The notes under the pieces: generated by a model
Told to the model about the DNA's origin: nothing
Seen by the model: only the letters and a program-made list of their open reading frames with translations
Databases searched by the model: none
Part shown: positions 1 through 8,165 of the stretch, in pieces
Layout of the letters: every line of letters starts with the position of its first letter
Numbering within the stretch: position 1 is the stretch's first letter
From: Nitrobacter sp051912485
GTDB lineage: Bacteria > Pseudomonadota > Alphaproteobacteria > Rhizobiales > Xanthobacteraceae
Reading direction: 5' to 3'
NCBI RefSeq assembly: GCF_051912485.1
Contig: NZ_CP196822.1
Coordinates: forward strand, 992,001-1,056,000
DNA length: 64,000 nucleotides
Position numbers and translations under genes: made by a program

Positions 1-1
1 C

Positions 2-298
2 GTGCCGCCGGAGCTGGTGCTGCCGGTCTTCGTGGCGGTGGTGTTCGTCATCGCACTCTTGATCAGTTATCCGTGGGTTGTCCTCTCTTTCGGTTCGATT
101 ATTTTCCTGGCGTGCCTTCCGATCGGTTGGAAATCCTATCGCGACCAGGAGGTCAAGGCGGCGGTGCAGGAGGCGTTTCCGGATGCCCCGTCATCCGCCG
201 ACGCGGCGTCGCCAATTCCGCCATCCACCGAGGCCAAGTCGCCAAGCGTTCCGATCCGGCCGCGGAAGCAGGACAACCGGTCTCCCCGCCCGCATTGA
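2..298 (+). CDS. pssA: C-terminal part of probable CDP-diacylglycerol--serine O-phosphatidyltransferase
   Basis: The frame is open from the left edge and ends in TGA at 296-298, so only the last ~98 residues are present. Residues ~6-45 form two hydrophobic segments, followed by GWKSYRDQE and a Pro/Ser/Ala-rich hydrophilic tail. This two-helix end plus 'GWKSYR' is how I remember PssA of Bradyrhizobium-type bacteria ending (phosphatidylserine synthesis in the inner membrane). The catalytic CDP-alcohol motif lies outside the window, so the name rests on the tail alone. The GTG at position 2 is an internal Val codon, not a start. Confidence 0.5.
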   Translation: MPPELVLPVFVAVVFVIALLISYPWVVLSFGSIIFLACLPIGWKSYRDQEVKAAVQEAFPDAPSSADAASPIPPSTEAKSPSVPIRPRKQDNRSPRPH

Positions 299-689
299 GC
301 CTTGCGTACGTACAGTGGTCCGGAGTTTGCGCACCTGTGCGAACTACTTCGATGATCCGTCATTGCCGGACATAGCCGTTCGAAGAACCGCGTTCCGCTT
401 GCCTATGCCCGTAATCCATTGTCCTCGAGAAAGGATCGATGCGTGAGTCACCGGCGAGCCGGAGCGACGCCGTTGCTCGAACGGTCGTATCTGCGCATGA
501 CGCCGCGCAGCCTGGATTGATTCCGTCTTACCGACAGCCGCTCTGGTTCGGCAATTAATGTATTGGCAACAATTACTTCTCCGGTAACGGGTCCTTAATG
601 GCGCCAAAGTTAGGGTTGTGACGCGTGGCTCAGAACGGGCCGCGCCGCCGTCCAGGATAGCCGGTGGTTCGCCTGCGTTGGAGTTCTCC
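299..689. other. Intergenic stretch with no recognised gene
   Basis: About 390 bases between the pssA-like end and the motA-like gene. Open frames here are short and have no plausible protein character. The last ~130 bases are AT-richer than their surroundings and may hold the promoter of the mot-like pair, but I see no clear -35/-10 pair. Confidence 0.4.
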
Positions 690-1463
690 ATGGATATCAT
701 GACGGGTGCCGGACTTGCTTTCGGCATGATCGTAGTCGCCGTGATGGTCTTTATGGGCGGCGATCTCCACATGTTCGTCAGCGAACACGCCATGATCATC
801 ATCTTTGGTGGTGCGACCGCCGCCACGATGATTCGTTTCCCGCTCGGCGCGATTCTGCACGGCTTGCCACTCGGCGCCAAGTTTGCCTTCACCATGAGCC
901 GGCTGTCGGCGCGCGACCTTGTCGACGAACTGGCGCGGATCGCCGAGATCGCCCGCAAGCAAGGGCCGGTGGGTCTCGAGAAAGTCGAGACAAACGAGCC
1001 GTTTCTCGCCAAGGGAATTCGTTTCGTCGCGGACGGCTATGATCTCGAATTCATCCGCGATAACCTCGAGCGCGATCGCGACAATTTTCTCATGCACCTC
1101 GATGAAGGAAGCAAGATCTACCGCGCTATCGGCGATTGCGCTCCGGCATTTGGCATGATCGGCACCCTGATCGGAATGGTGCAGATGTTCGCCAACATGA
1201 CCGATCCATCCAAACTCGGCCCGTTCATGGCGACAGCGCTGCTTGCGACGCTCTACGGCGCGCTCGTCGCCAATCTGTTCTGCCTTCCGATCGCAGACAA
1301 GCTGCACGGCAAGCTGCTGGACGAGGAAACCAATCGTACGTTGATCATCGACGGCATCCTGATGATCCGTGATTCCAAGAGTCCCGCGCTGGTGCGCGAA
1401 ATGCTGCTCGCCTATCTGCCGGAGAAGCACCGCCAAGAGGAAGGCGAGCCGGTTCCAGCGTGA
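690..1463 (+). CDS. motA: MotA/TolQ/ExbB-type proton channel protein (MotA-like)
   Basis: 257 residues with the MotA/PomA layout: two N-terminal membrane segments (~5-22, 33-50), a charged cytoplasmic domain (~70-145), and two further segments (~150-170, 180-203). The channel-side prolines of the family are present in CAPAFGMIGT (P152) and FCLPIAD (P200). The frame is open further upstream to 618, but ATG 690 is preferred because GGAG lies 7 bases upstream and the hydrophobic N-terminus starts there. The MotB-like gene follows after 24 bases, so the two probably form an inner-membrane ion-driven stator. No other flagellar gene is visible, so a non-flagellar motor or stator role is possible. 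Confidence 0.85.
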   Translation: MDIMTGAGLAFGMIVVAVMVFMGGDLHMFVSEHAMIIIFGGATAATMIRFPLGAILHGLPLGAKFAFTMSRLSARDLVDELARIAEIARKQGPVGLEKVETNEPFLAKGIRFVADGYDLEFIRDNLERDRDNFLMHLDEGSKIYRAIGDCAPAFGMIGTLIGMVQMFANMTDPSKLGPFMATALLATLYGALVANLFCLPIADKLHGKLLDEETNRTLIIDGILMIRDSKSPALVREMLLAYLPEKHRQEEGEPVPA

Positions 1464-1487
1464 TCTCGGCGAGTCGGGGAACCAGCG

Positions 1488-2318
1488 ATGGCCAAGAAAA
1501 AACGCGGCGATGCGCATGGCGGAGGCCACGGCTGGTTCGTCACGTTCGCCGATCTGATGGGCCTGATGATGAGCTTCTTCGTGATGCTCGTCGCCTTTTC
1601 CACCATGGACAACACCAAGCTCAAGATCGTCGCGGGCTCGATGCGTGATGCCTTCGGCGTTCAGACCGAGGTGCGATATTCCGGCATCATCGAATCGGAT
1701 GGGCTGCCGACGCGGCCGAAACTGAAGAACGCCGCGCACGTCCCGCCGGAGGAAACCTCCACCACCCCGACTCCCAACGAGCAGGAACGCTCCCAGACCG
1801 CGGGCGCGCGTCTCAAGACGGATCGCGAGTTCGCGCTTGCTTCTGCATCGCTGCGGCAGGCACTGCAGGACATGCCGGAACTGACCGAGCTCTCCAAGCA
1901 CATCATGTTCGAGGAAACCAAGGAAGGCCTCAACCTGGAGATCGTCGACCAGGATGGCCGGTCGATGTTTGCGGACGGATCCAAGGAGCCTTACGAGCGG
2001 ACGCGCGCGCTGATCAGGAAGCTCGCGGCTCCGCTCAAGGCGACACCTTTGCGGATTTCGATCACCGGCCATACCGCCTCGAATTTCATGCCGACGCGCA
2101 GCGATTATGATGGCTTCGATCTGTCCGCGGATCGCGCCAACGCTGTTCGCCAGATTCTCGAGCGAGAGGGGTTGCCGGCGAGCCATATCTTCGCGGTATC
2201 GGGCAAATCGGACAGCATGCCTCTGTTTCCGGACGATCCTTCGCTGGCGGCGAACCGGCGTGTGACCATCACCCTGATGCGCGAGGCGCCTCCGCTGCCT
2301 CCGAATTTGAAGCCCTGA
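1488..2318 (+). CDS. motB: MotB-like stator protein with OmpA peptidoglycan-binding domain
   Basis: 276 residues. One N-terminal membrane segment (~16-40) carries the proton-binding Asp in FADLMGLMMSFF (D22), as in MotB. A Pro/Thr-rich linker spans ~70-105. The OmpA-like domain (~165-270) has DLSADRANAVRQIL and AANRRVTITLM, typical of peptidoglycan anchoring. It lies 24 bases downstream of the MotA-like gene, consistent with one transcript and one complex. Length is normal for MotB. Confidence 0.88.
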   Translation: MAKKKRGDAHGGGHGWFVTFADLMGLMMSFFVMLVAFSTMDNTKLKIVAGSMRDAFGVQTEVRYSGIIESDGLPTRPKLKNAAHVPPEETSTTPTPNEQERSQTAGARLKTDREFALASASLRQALQDMPELTELSKHIMFEETKEGLNLEIVDQDGRSMFADGSKEPYERTRALIRKLAAPLKATPLRISITGHTASNFMPTRSDYDGFDLSADRANAVRQILEREGLPASHIFAVSGKSDSMPLFPDDPSLAANRRVTITLMREAPPLPPNLKP

Positions 2319-2461
2319 CCGTTACAGTACCATTTTACCGGATTCGGCTTCCGGCTGGGCGGATGAATGCAGGCTGTCAATGGTATTCGATGGATTGACG
2401 GACCTGTGCTTGTGGGCGATAGCCCCGGATCAAATCACCATCAGAGCAATTGCAAGACACC

Positions 2462-4366
2462 ATGGCCGTCAGCGATCCCCCCGCCGAAGCCACAGGCGAA
2501 GCTTCGGCAAAGACGAGCGGTTTTTGGGCGTTAACGCTCGGAAGCATCGGCGTGGTCTTTGGCGACATCGGGACATCGCCCCTGTATGCGTTCCGCGAGG
2601 CGGTCAATCATGCCGCGCAGCAGGGGACGGTGACGCCGGTGATCGTGCTCGGCGTGCTGTCGCTGATCCTGTGGTCGCTGTTCATCGTTGTCACCGCCAA
2701 ATACGTTCTGCTGCTGCTGCGGGCCGACAACAACGGGGAGGGCGGAACCCTGTCGCTGATGGCGCTCGGGCAGCGGGCGCTGGGGCGGCGAAGCTTGCTT
2801 CTGCTGGCGCTTGGCGTGGTCGGCGCCTCGATGTTCATCGGCGATTCCATGATCACGCCGGCGATCTCGGTGCTGTCCGCAGTCGAAGGATTGAAGCTCG
2901 CGGCGCCGTCGCTTGACCCCTACGTCGTCCCGCTGACGTTGCTGATTCTGGTCATTCTGTTCGCGGTGCAGAGCCACGGCACGGCGCGTATCGCCTCGGC
3001 GTTCGCTCCGGTGATGGCACTGTGGTTCGTGACCATTGCAGTCCTCGGCGTTCTGCACATCCACGAGGACCCGAGCGTGCTGTTGGCGGTCAATCCCTGG
3101 TACGCCATTCACTTCCTGCTCAATCATGGCCTGATCGGCCTCGTCATCATGGGGCTGGTCTTTCTGTCGGTCACGGGCGGCGAGGCGCTGTATGCCGATC
3201 TCGGCCACTTCGGCCGCAAACCAATTCAGGCGGCGTGGTTCGGTCTGGTCCTGCCAGCGCTGCTGCTGAACTATTTCGGGCAGGGAGCGCTGATCCTCGC
3301 CCATCCCGACGCCATCGATAACACCTTCTTCCGTCTGGCGCCGGCGCCGATGATCCTGCCGCTGGTCATTCTGGCAACCGCCGCCACGGTGATTGCGAGC
3401 CAGGCCGTTATTACCGGCGCCTATTCGCTCGTTCGTCAGGCCGTCCAACTCGGCCTGTTGCCGCGTTTCGAGGTCCGCTACACCTCGGAGTCACATGCCG
3501 GCCAGATCTACCTGCCGCGCGTCAACATCCTCTTGCTGATCGGTGTGCTGCTGCTGGTGCTCTTGTTCCGCACGTCCAGCGGGCTAGCCTCGGCCTACGG
3601 GATCGCCGTGTCCACCACGATGGTCGCCGACGGCATCATGGGCTTTGTCGTTGTCTGGAAGCTGTGGAACTGGCGCGCGGCGACGGCCGCCGCATTGGTG
3701 ATCCCGCTTGTCGTCGTCGACATGATGTTTTTCAGCGCCAATCTCCTCAAGCTGCTCGATGGCGCATGGGTGCCGCTTCTGTTCGGCGTCACTGTGGTCG
3801 TGCTGATTTGGACGTGGCGCCGCGGCGTGGCAATCCTGGTCAAAAAGACCAGGCGCACCGAGGTGCCTCTTCTGGATCTCATCAAAAGCCTGGAAAAACG
3901 GCCGCCGCATATCGTCAAGGGCACAGCGGTGTTTCTGACCAGCGATCCCAATTTCGTACCGACTGCGCTTCTGCACAACCTCAAGCACAACAAGGTTCTT
4001 CACGAACACAACGTCATCCTGACGATCGAAACGGCGCAAACTCCGCGTGTCGATCCCGGCGAGCGGGTTCGCATGGAAAATATCAGCGAGAAGTTCTCGA
4101 CCGTCAGCCTCCGCTTCGGTTTCATGGAGTCGCCGAATGTCCCGAAAGCTCTGGCGATTGCGCGTAAGCTCGGCTGGCAGTTCGACATCATGTCGACGTC
4201 GTTTTTCGTCTCGCGACGGTCGCTGAAGGCGTCCGCGCATTCGGGAATGCCGGTCTGGCAGGATCGCCTGTTCATCGCGCTGAGCCGGTCGGCGAACGAT
4301 GCGACGGACTATTTCCAGATTCCGACCGGGCGGGTTGTGGAAGTGGGAACGCAGGTCATCATTTAG
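2462..4366 (+). CDS. kup: Kup-type low-affinity potassium uptake protein
   Basis: 634 residues from ATG 2462. The frame could also start at TTG 2450, but the ATG gives the usual short hydrophilic leader. The protein opens with LGSIGVVFGDIGTSPLYAF, the KUP hallmark, followed by about twelve membrane segments to ~residue 450 and a cytoplasmic C-terminal domain with PNVPKAL and GRVVEVGTQV. KUP proteins move K+ with H+ across the inner membrane. A second kup lies on the opposite strand at 49448-51331. The gene is separated by 143 bases from the mot-like pair and looks monocistronic. Confidence 0.95.
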   Translation: MAVSDPPAEATGEASAKTSGFWALTLGSIGVVFGDIGTSPLYAFREAVNHAAQQGTVTPVIVLGVLSLILWSLFIVVTAKYVLLLLRADNNGEGGTLSLMALGQRALGRRSLLLLALGVVGASMFIGDSMITPAISVLSAVEGLKLAAPSLDPYVVPLTLLILVILFAVQSHGTARIASAFAPVMALWFVTIAVLGVLHIHEDPSVLLAVNPWYAIHFLLNHGLIGLVIMGLVFLSVTGGEALYADLGHFGRKPIQAAWFGLVLPALLLNYFGQGALILAHPDAIDNTFFRLAPAPMILPLVILATAATVIASQAVITGAYSLVRQAVQLGLLPRFEVRYTSESHAGQIYLPRVNILLLIGVLLLVLLFRTSSGLASAYGIAVSTTMVADGIMGFVVVWKLWNWRAATAAALVIPLVVVDMMFFSANLLKLLDGAWVPLLFGVTVVVLIWTWRRGVAILVKKTRRTEVPLLDLIKSLEKRPPHIVKGTAVFLTSDPNFVPTALLHNLKHNKVLHEHNVILTIETAQTPRVDPGERVRMENISEKFSTVSLRFGFMESPNVPKALAIARKLGWQFDIMSTSFFVSRRSLKASAHSGMPVWQDRLFIALSRSANDATDYFQIPTGRVVEVGTQVII

Positions 4367-4409
4367 GCAAGTCATCATTTTAGAATCTGGGCGGTGCTTG
4401 ATTTTATCG

Positions 4410-4430
4410 GCGCAAGGGGCGACCTTGCGC
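4410..4430 (+). terminator. Hairpin downstream of kup, possible terminator
   Basis: GCGCAAGG, a 5-base loop and CCTTGCGC form a perfect 8-bp stem 44 bases after the kup stop. No T-run follows, so rho-independent termination is uncertain. The stem is seen directly; the role is inferred from position between kup and the rhodanese gene. Confidence 0.4.
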
Positions 4431-4491
4431 GGCCGGACAGCGGGCGAAATCGGCATGCGAGCGTCCGAATGCAAAGCGCGAGGAGGTCACG

Positions 4492-4824
4492 TTGGCGAAT
4501 CTGAATTTTGTCGTTCACGACTTAACGCCGGAAGATGTCTCGAAGGGCATTGCCGACGGACGCTATCTGCTGGTTGACGTCCGTGAGCCGAACGAGATCG
4601 CGGCGGAGGCTTTCCCGGACGCGGTCATTGCTACCCTGTCGGGCTTCGATCCCAAGGCTATTGACCCGCAAGGCAAGCAGGTGGTGTTTGCCTGTCGCTC
4701 GGGCAAGCGCTCGGTGACTGCTTCGCTGGCGGCGCAGGCCGTTGGCCTCGCTTACGACAAGCATCTCGACGGCGGAATTCTAGGATGGAAAGCGGTGGGG
4801 TTGCCGACCCGAACCGGCGGCTGA
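4492..4824 (+). CDS. Single-domain rhodanese-like sulfurtransferase
   Basis: 110 residues forming one rhodanese domain. It has LLVDVREPNE (~26-35) and the active-site loop CRSGKRS with catalytic Cys68. Such proteins move sulfane sulfur or reduce thiols and arsenate; the substrate cannot be told from sequence. The start is TTG at 4492, supported by a strong AGGAGG at 4481-4486. The aminotransferase gene begins 4 bases after the stop, so the two are probably co-transcribed and perhaps linked through sulfur amino-acid metabolism. Confidence 0.88.
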   Translation: MANLNFVVHDLTPEDVSKGIADGRYLLVDVREPNEIAAEAFPDAVIATLSGFDPKAIDPQGKQVVFACRSGKRSVTASLAAQAVGLAYDKHLDGGILGWKAVGLPTRTGG

Positions 4825-4827
4825 GAT

Positions 4828-5994
4828 TTGACGCTCTCGATGAACAAGGTCTTCGCTGACCTTCCAGTCACAATCTTCGAGACGATGTCGCAGCTCGCGC
4901 GCGACAACGATGCCATCAACCTCGGGCAGGGCTTTCCCGACGATCCGGGTCCGGAGGATATCCGGCGCGCGGCGGCGGACGCCGTTCTCGACGGTTACAA
5001 TCAATATCCATCCATGATGGGAATCCCGCAGTTGCGGCAGGCGGTCGCCACGCACTATGGACACTGGCATGGCCTGTCGCTCGATCCGGTGACCGAGGTT
5101 ATGGTGACTTCCGGTGGCACGGAGGCATTGACCAGCGCCATACTGGCGGTGGTCGAGCCGGGCGACGAGGTCATCGTGTTCCAACCGGTCTACGACTCCT
5201 ATCTTCCGATCATCAGGCAAGCCGGCGGCGTTCCGCGGCTTGTTCGTCTCGAGCCGCCGCACTGGCGGCTGACGGAAGACGCGCTCCGTGGCGCCTTCAC
5301 GCACAAGACCAAGGCGGTGCTCTTCAACAATCCGCTCAATCCGGCCGCGGTGGTTTATCCGCGCGAGGATCTGGAACTGCTGGCGCGGTTTTGCCAGGAG
5401 TTCGATGCGGTCGCGATCTGTGACGAGGTTTGGGAGCATGTCGTCTTCGACGGCCGCGAGCATATTCCGCTGATCACCATTCCCGGTATGCGCGACCGCA
5501 CCATCAAGATCGGCTCGGCCGGGAAGATATTTTCCCTGACGGGCTGGAAGATCGGCTTTGTCTGCGCCGCGCCGCCGCTCTTGCGGGTCACCGCAAAGGT
5601 GCATCAGTTTCTGACGTTCACGACGGCCCCGAATCTTCAGGTTGCGGTTGCCCATGGCCTCGCCAAGCCGGATGAGTTCTTTTTCGCGATGCGCCGCGAT
5701 CTGGCGCGACGCCGTGATCGTCTGACCCGCGGCCTGGAAGATATCGGGTTTCCCGTTCTGCAATCGCAGGGGACGTATTTCCTGACGGTCGATCTTTCGC
5801 CGCTCGGGCTCAATGAAACCGACGAGGCGTTTTGCAGGCGCATCGTGACGGACCATAAGGTCGCGGCGATCCCGGTCTCCGCGTTCTATGAACAGGATGC
5901 GGTCACCTCGGTCGTGCGCTTCTGTTTCGCCAAGAAGGATGCCACGCTCGACAGCGCGCTGGAGCGCTTGTCCGACGCCGTGCATGCTTTTTAG
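4828..5994 (+). CDS. PLP-dependent class I/II aminotransferase
   Basis: 388 residues from TTG 4828; ATG 4840 is an alternative that removes four residues. It has the aspartate-aminotransferase fold markers: INLGQGFPD near the N-terminus, NNPLNPA (N168), CDEVWEH (D199) and the PLP lysine in GSAGKIFSLTGWK (K233). The set resembles the methionine / kynurenine aminotransferase (YbdL, KAT) branch, which transfers the amino group of Met, aromatic amino acids or kynurenine to a 2-oxoacid. The substrate is not certain. It is tightly coupled to the upstream rhodanese gene and is followed within 14 bases by the binding-protein gene. Confidence 0.85.
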   Translation: MTLSMNKVFADLPVTIFETMSQLARDNDAINLGQGFPDDPGPEDIRRAAADAVLDGYNQYPSMMGIPQLRQAVATHYGHWHGLSLDPVTEVMVTSGGTEALTSAILAVVEPGDEVIVFQPVYDSYLPIIRQAGGVPRLVRLEPPHWRLTEDALRGAFTHKTKAVLFNNPLNPAAVVYPREDLELLARFCQEFDAVAICDEVWEHVVFDGREHIPLITIPGMRDRTIKIGSAGKIFSLTGWKIGFVCAAPPLLRVTAKVHQFLTFTTAPNLQVAVAHGLAKPDEFFFAMRRDLARRRDRLTRGLEDIGFPVLQSQGTYFLTVDLSPLGLNETDEAFCRRIVTDHKVAAIPVSAFYEQDAVTSVVRFCFAKKDATLDSALERLSDAVHAF

Positions 5995-6007
5995 GACCGT
6001 GCAAGCG

Positions 6008-7123
6008 ATGATTGCTAATCGATACACATGGCTCTGGGTCGCCGCCGCGTTCGCGTTTGGCTTTAGCGGAGCGTCGTCACGGCCGGCCCATGCGGCCGAG
6101 CGGGTCGTCAACTTCTACAACTGGTCGAACTACGTCGCGCCCGGCGTGCTCGACGCCTTCACCAAGGAGACCGGCATCAAGGTGGTCTACGATACCTTCG
6201 ATGCCAATGAGACACTGGAAACCAGGCTTCTCGCCGGCAAGTCGGGCTACGACGTGGTGGTGCCCACGGCATATTTCCTTCAGCGGCAGATCGGCGCGAA
6301 CATCTTCCAGAAACTCGACAAATCGAAGCTGCCGAATCTTGCCAACGCCTGGCCCGCGGTGACGGCGAAGCTCGCGGTATACGATCCCGACAACCGCTAC
6401 GCCGCGAACTACATGTGGGGTACGACCGGCATCGGCTACAACGTCAAGGCGGTGCAGCGCATTCTTGGAGCCGACGGCAAGATCGATAGTTGGAGTATCA
6501 TCTTCGACCCGGACAAGCTCGCAAAGTTCAAGGACTGTGGCGTCCAGATGCTCGATTCCGCCGATGATCTCTTGCCGGCGGCATTGAACTACCTGGGTCT
6601 CGATCCGAATTCCATCGCAGCGGCCGATCTCGAAAAGGCGGCGGACCTTGTCAGCAATGTTACGCCCTTCGTCAGGAAATTTCATTCCTCGGAGTATCTG
6701 AACGGCCTCGCCACCGGCGAGATCTGCCTCGTCGTTGGCTGGTCCGGTGATATCAAGCAGGCGCAGAGCCGCGCGGCCGAGACCCATAACGGCGTCGAGA
6801 TCGGTTATGCGATTCCGAAAGAAGGCGCGCAGATGTTCTTCGACAATCTCGCGATCCCGGCGGATGCGAAGAACGTCTCTGAAGCCTATGAACTGATCAA
6901 TTATCTCTACCGGCCCGACGTGGCGGCGAAGAATTCGGATTTCCTGTCCTATGCCAACGGCAATCTGGCCAGCCAGAAGCTGATCGATCCGAAAATCTTC
7001 AACGACAAAACGATCTATCCGGACGCGGCCACGATGAAGCGGCTGTTCGTCATCACGGCGCGCAGCCCGGCGACCCAGCGCATGATCAACCGGCTGTGGA
7101 CGCGGGTGAAGACCGGGCGGTGA
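6008..7123 (+). CDS. Spermidine/putrescine-type ABC transporter substrate-binding protein (PotF/PotD-like)
   Basis: 371 residues starting at ATG 6008. The N-terminus is a signal peptide (WLWVAAAFAFGFSG) with a likely cut after PAHAAE. The mature start VVNFYNWSNYVAPGVL is characteristic of polyamine-binding proteins, followed by GYDVVVPTAYF, NYMWGTTGIGYNV and the inter-lobe motif GEICLVVGWSGD. It would deliver polyamines from the periplasm to a permease, but no permease or ATPase gene is next to it here, so it may serve a transporter encoded elsewhere. The longer frame upstream overlaps the aminotransferase and is not used. Confidence 0.88.
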   Translation: MIANRYTWLWVAAAFAFGFSGASSRPAHAAERVVNFYNWSNYVAPGVLDAFTKETGIKVVYDTFDANETLETRLLAGKSGYDVVVPTAYFLQRQIGANIFQKLDKSKLPNLANAWPAVTAKLAVYDPDNRYAANYMWGTTGIGYNVKAVQRILGADGKIDSWSIIFDPDKLAKFKDCGVQMLDSADDLLPAALNYLGLDPNSIAAADLEKAADLVSNVTPFVRKFHSSEYLNGLATGEICLVVGWSGDIKQAQSRAAETHNGVEIGYAIPKEGAQMFFDNLAIPADAKNVSEAYELINYLYRPDVAAKNSDFLSYANGNLASQKLIDPKIFNDKTIYPDAATMKRLFVITARSPATQRMINRLWTRVKTGR

Positions 7124-7133
7124 TAGGACCGCC
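7116..7133. terminator. Short hairpin between convergent genes
   Basis: GGCGGT, a 6-base loop and ACCGCC overlap the stop of the potF-like gene and end 9 bases before the lpxXL stop on the other strand. It could end transcription from both sides, but there is no U-tract. Weak evidence. Confidence 0.3.
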
Positions 7134-7141
7134 GCGCGACT

Positions 7142-8074
7142 CTACCGCCAGCGGCGGTGCAGCCACAGCCATTGATCCGGATATTCGCGGACCCAGCCCT
7201 CGATCACCGAGGTGATAACCTGCATCGTGCCCTGGACGTCGATCTGTCCGCTGGCATCGCGCACCGGCGCGATCTCCTCAGAGAGTTCGGCGCGGAAGCG
7301 ATGGCCGGGTAACCTGATGATCCGCACGCCGTGGATCGGGCACTCGATCTGCCGCAGCAGACGCGCCAGCATCGGATTGGCCTTGGTCTTGCGGCCGAAG
7401 AACGTGACGTCGACGCCGTTGGTCAAGTACTGGTCGACCAGCATAGCGACGTGTTGGCCGCTTTGCAGCGCGTGCGCCAGTTTGAAAGGTGCGTCACGGC
7501 CGGCCGGGATCAGTGTTCCCATATTGACGGAGCGCAATTGCTCGATCGCGCGATCGGCCGATGCGATATTCGGCCGACGATACAGCACCGCCGCATCGAG
7601 CCCGTGTGCGACCGCGGCGACGGCAGGGAGCTCCCAGTTTCCGAGATGACTTGCGAATATCAGCGCCGGCTTGCCGTCGTCGCGCAGCCGCTCAAATAGC
7701 TTCTGGCTCTTTGGCTCGATTTCGACGCGGCCGTTTCCAAGGCGGTCAGGATCAAGATCCCAGATATTATCGAGATGGGCGAACTCGGCGCCGATGCGTC
7801 CGAGATTGTCCCACACTCCCGCCAGAATTGTCTCGATCTCATCCGGCGACTTGTCGGGAAACGCGGCCGTCAGGTTGGCGCGCCCGATCTTCTGCTCGCG
7901 CAGCATCGGTCCGATCTTCTGCGTGATCCGGCCGAACAGATTTGCCGTCTTGATCGGATCGAAATAGCGCGTCGCGCGTAACAGCCCGATCGTCAACGCG
8001 CCGATGGCGGCTGCGCTCACGGGTTTGACGGTGTCGCGCAGTCGGGCTCGGGTTCGAAGGAGGAGGGGGTGCAT
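7142..8074 (-). CDS. lpxXL: Lipid A acyltransferase, LpxXL-like (C28 / very-long-chain acyl transfer)
   Basis: 310 residues of the LpxL/HtrB (LPLAT) family. The catalytic H-x4-E motif is ASHLGNWELP (H143, E148), followed by YRRPN (~166) and GVDVTFFGRKTKANPMLARL (~220-240). It transfers an acyl chain from an acyl carrier protein to lipid A at the inner membrane. As the last gene of the acpXL cluster it is expected to use the very-long-chain acyl group carried by AcpXL. In rhizobia an alcohol dehydrogenase-like gene usually sits between fabF1XL and lpxXL; here only a 91-base gap is found. Confidence 0.9.
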   Translation of the reverse strand: MHPLLLRTRARLRDTVKPVSAAAIGALTIGLLRATRYFDPIKTANLFGRITQKIGPMLREQKIGRANLTAAFPDKSPDEIETILAGVWDNLGRIGAEFAHLDNIWDLDPDRLGNGRVEIEPKSQKLFERLRDDGKPALIFASHLGNWELPAVAAVAHGLDAAVLYRRPNIASADRAIEQLRSVNMGTLIPAGRDAPFKLAHALQSGQHVAMLVDQYLTNGVDVTFFGRKTKANPMLARLLRQIECPIHGVRIIRLPGHRFRAELSEEIAPVRDASGQIDVQGTMQVITSVIEGWVREYPDQWLWLHRRWR

Positions 8075-8165
8075 TAGAGGACGACAATCCCGTCGAAGGC
8101 CGGTCGGTATCTCGTACGCGTCGGCGCGTTGGCGAGCCGGGTAAGAATTTGTCGCACTTGCGCTG

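Noticed and set aside
630..2186. Long minus-strand frame of 518 codons opposite the motA/motB-like pair
   Set aside because: It is antisense to two well-recognised genes and is rich in Arg, His and Gly as expected of a GC-driven shadow.
2531..3448. 305-codon minus-strand frame opposite kup
   Set aside because: Gln/Arg/His-rich shadow of kup; no start signal.
4352..4384. Imperfect duplication of GTCATCATTT at the kup stop
   Set aside because: Short and with no evident effect beyond the stop codon; probably a minor slippage event.
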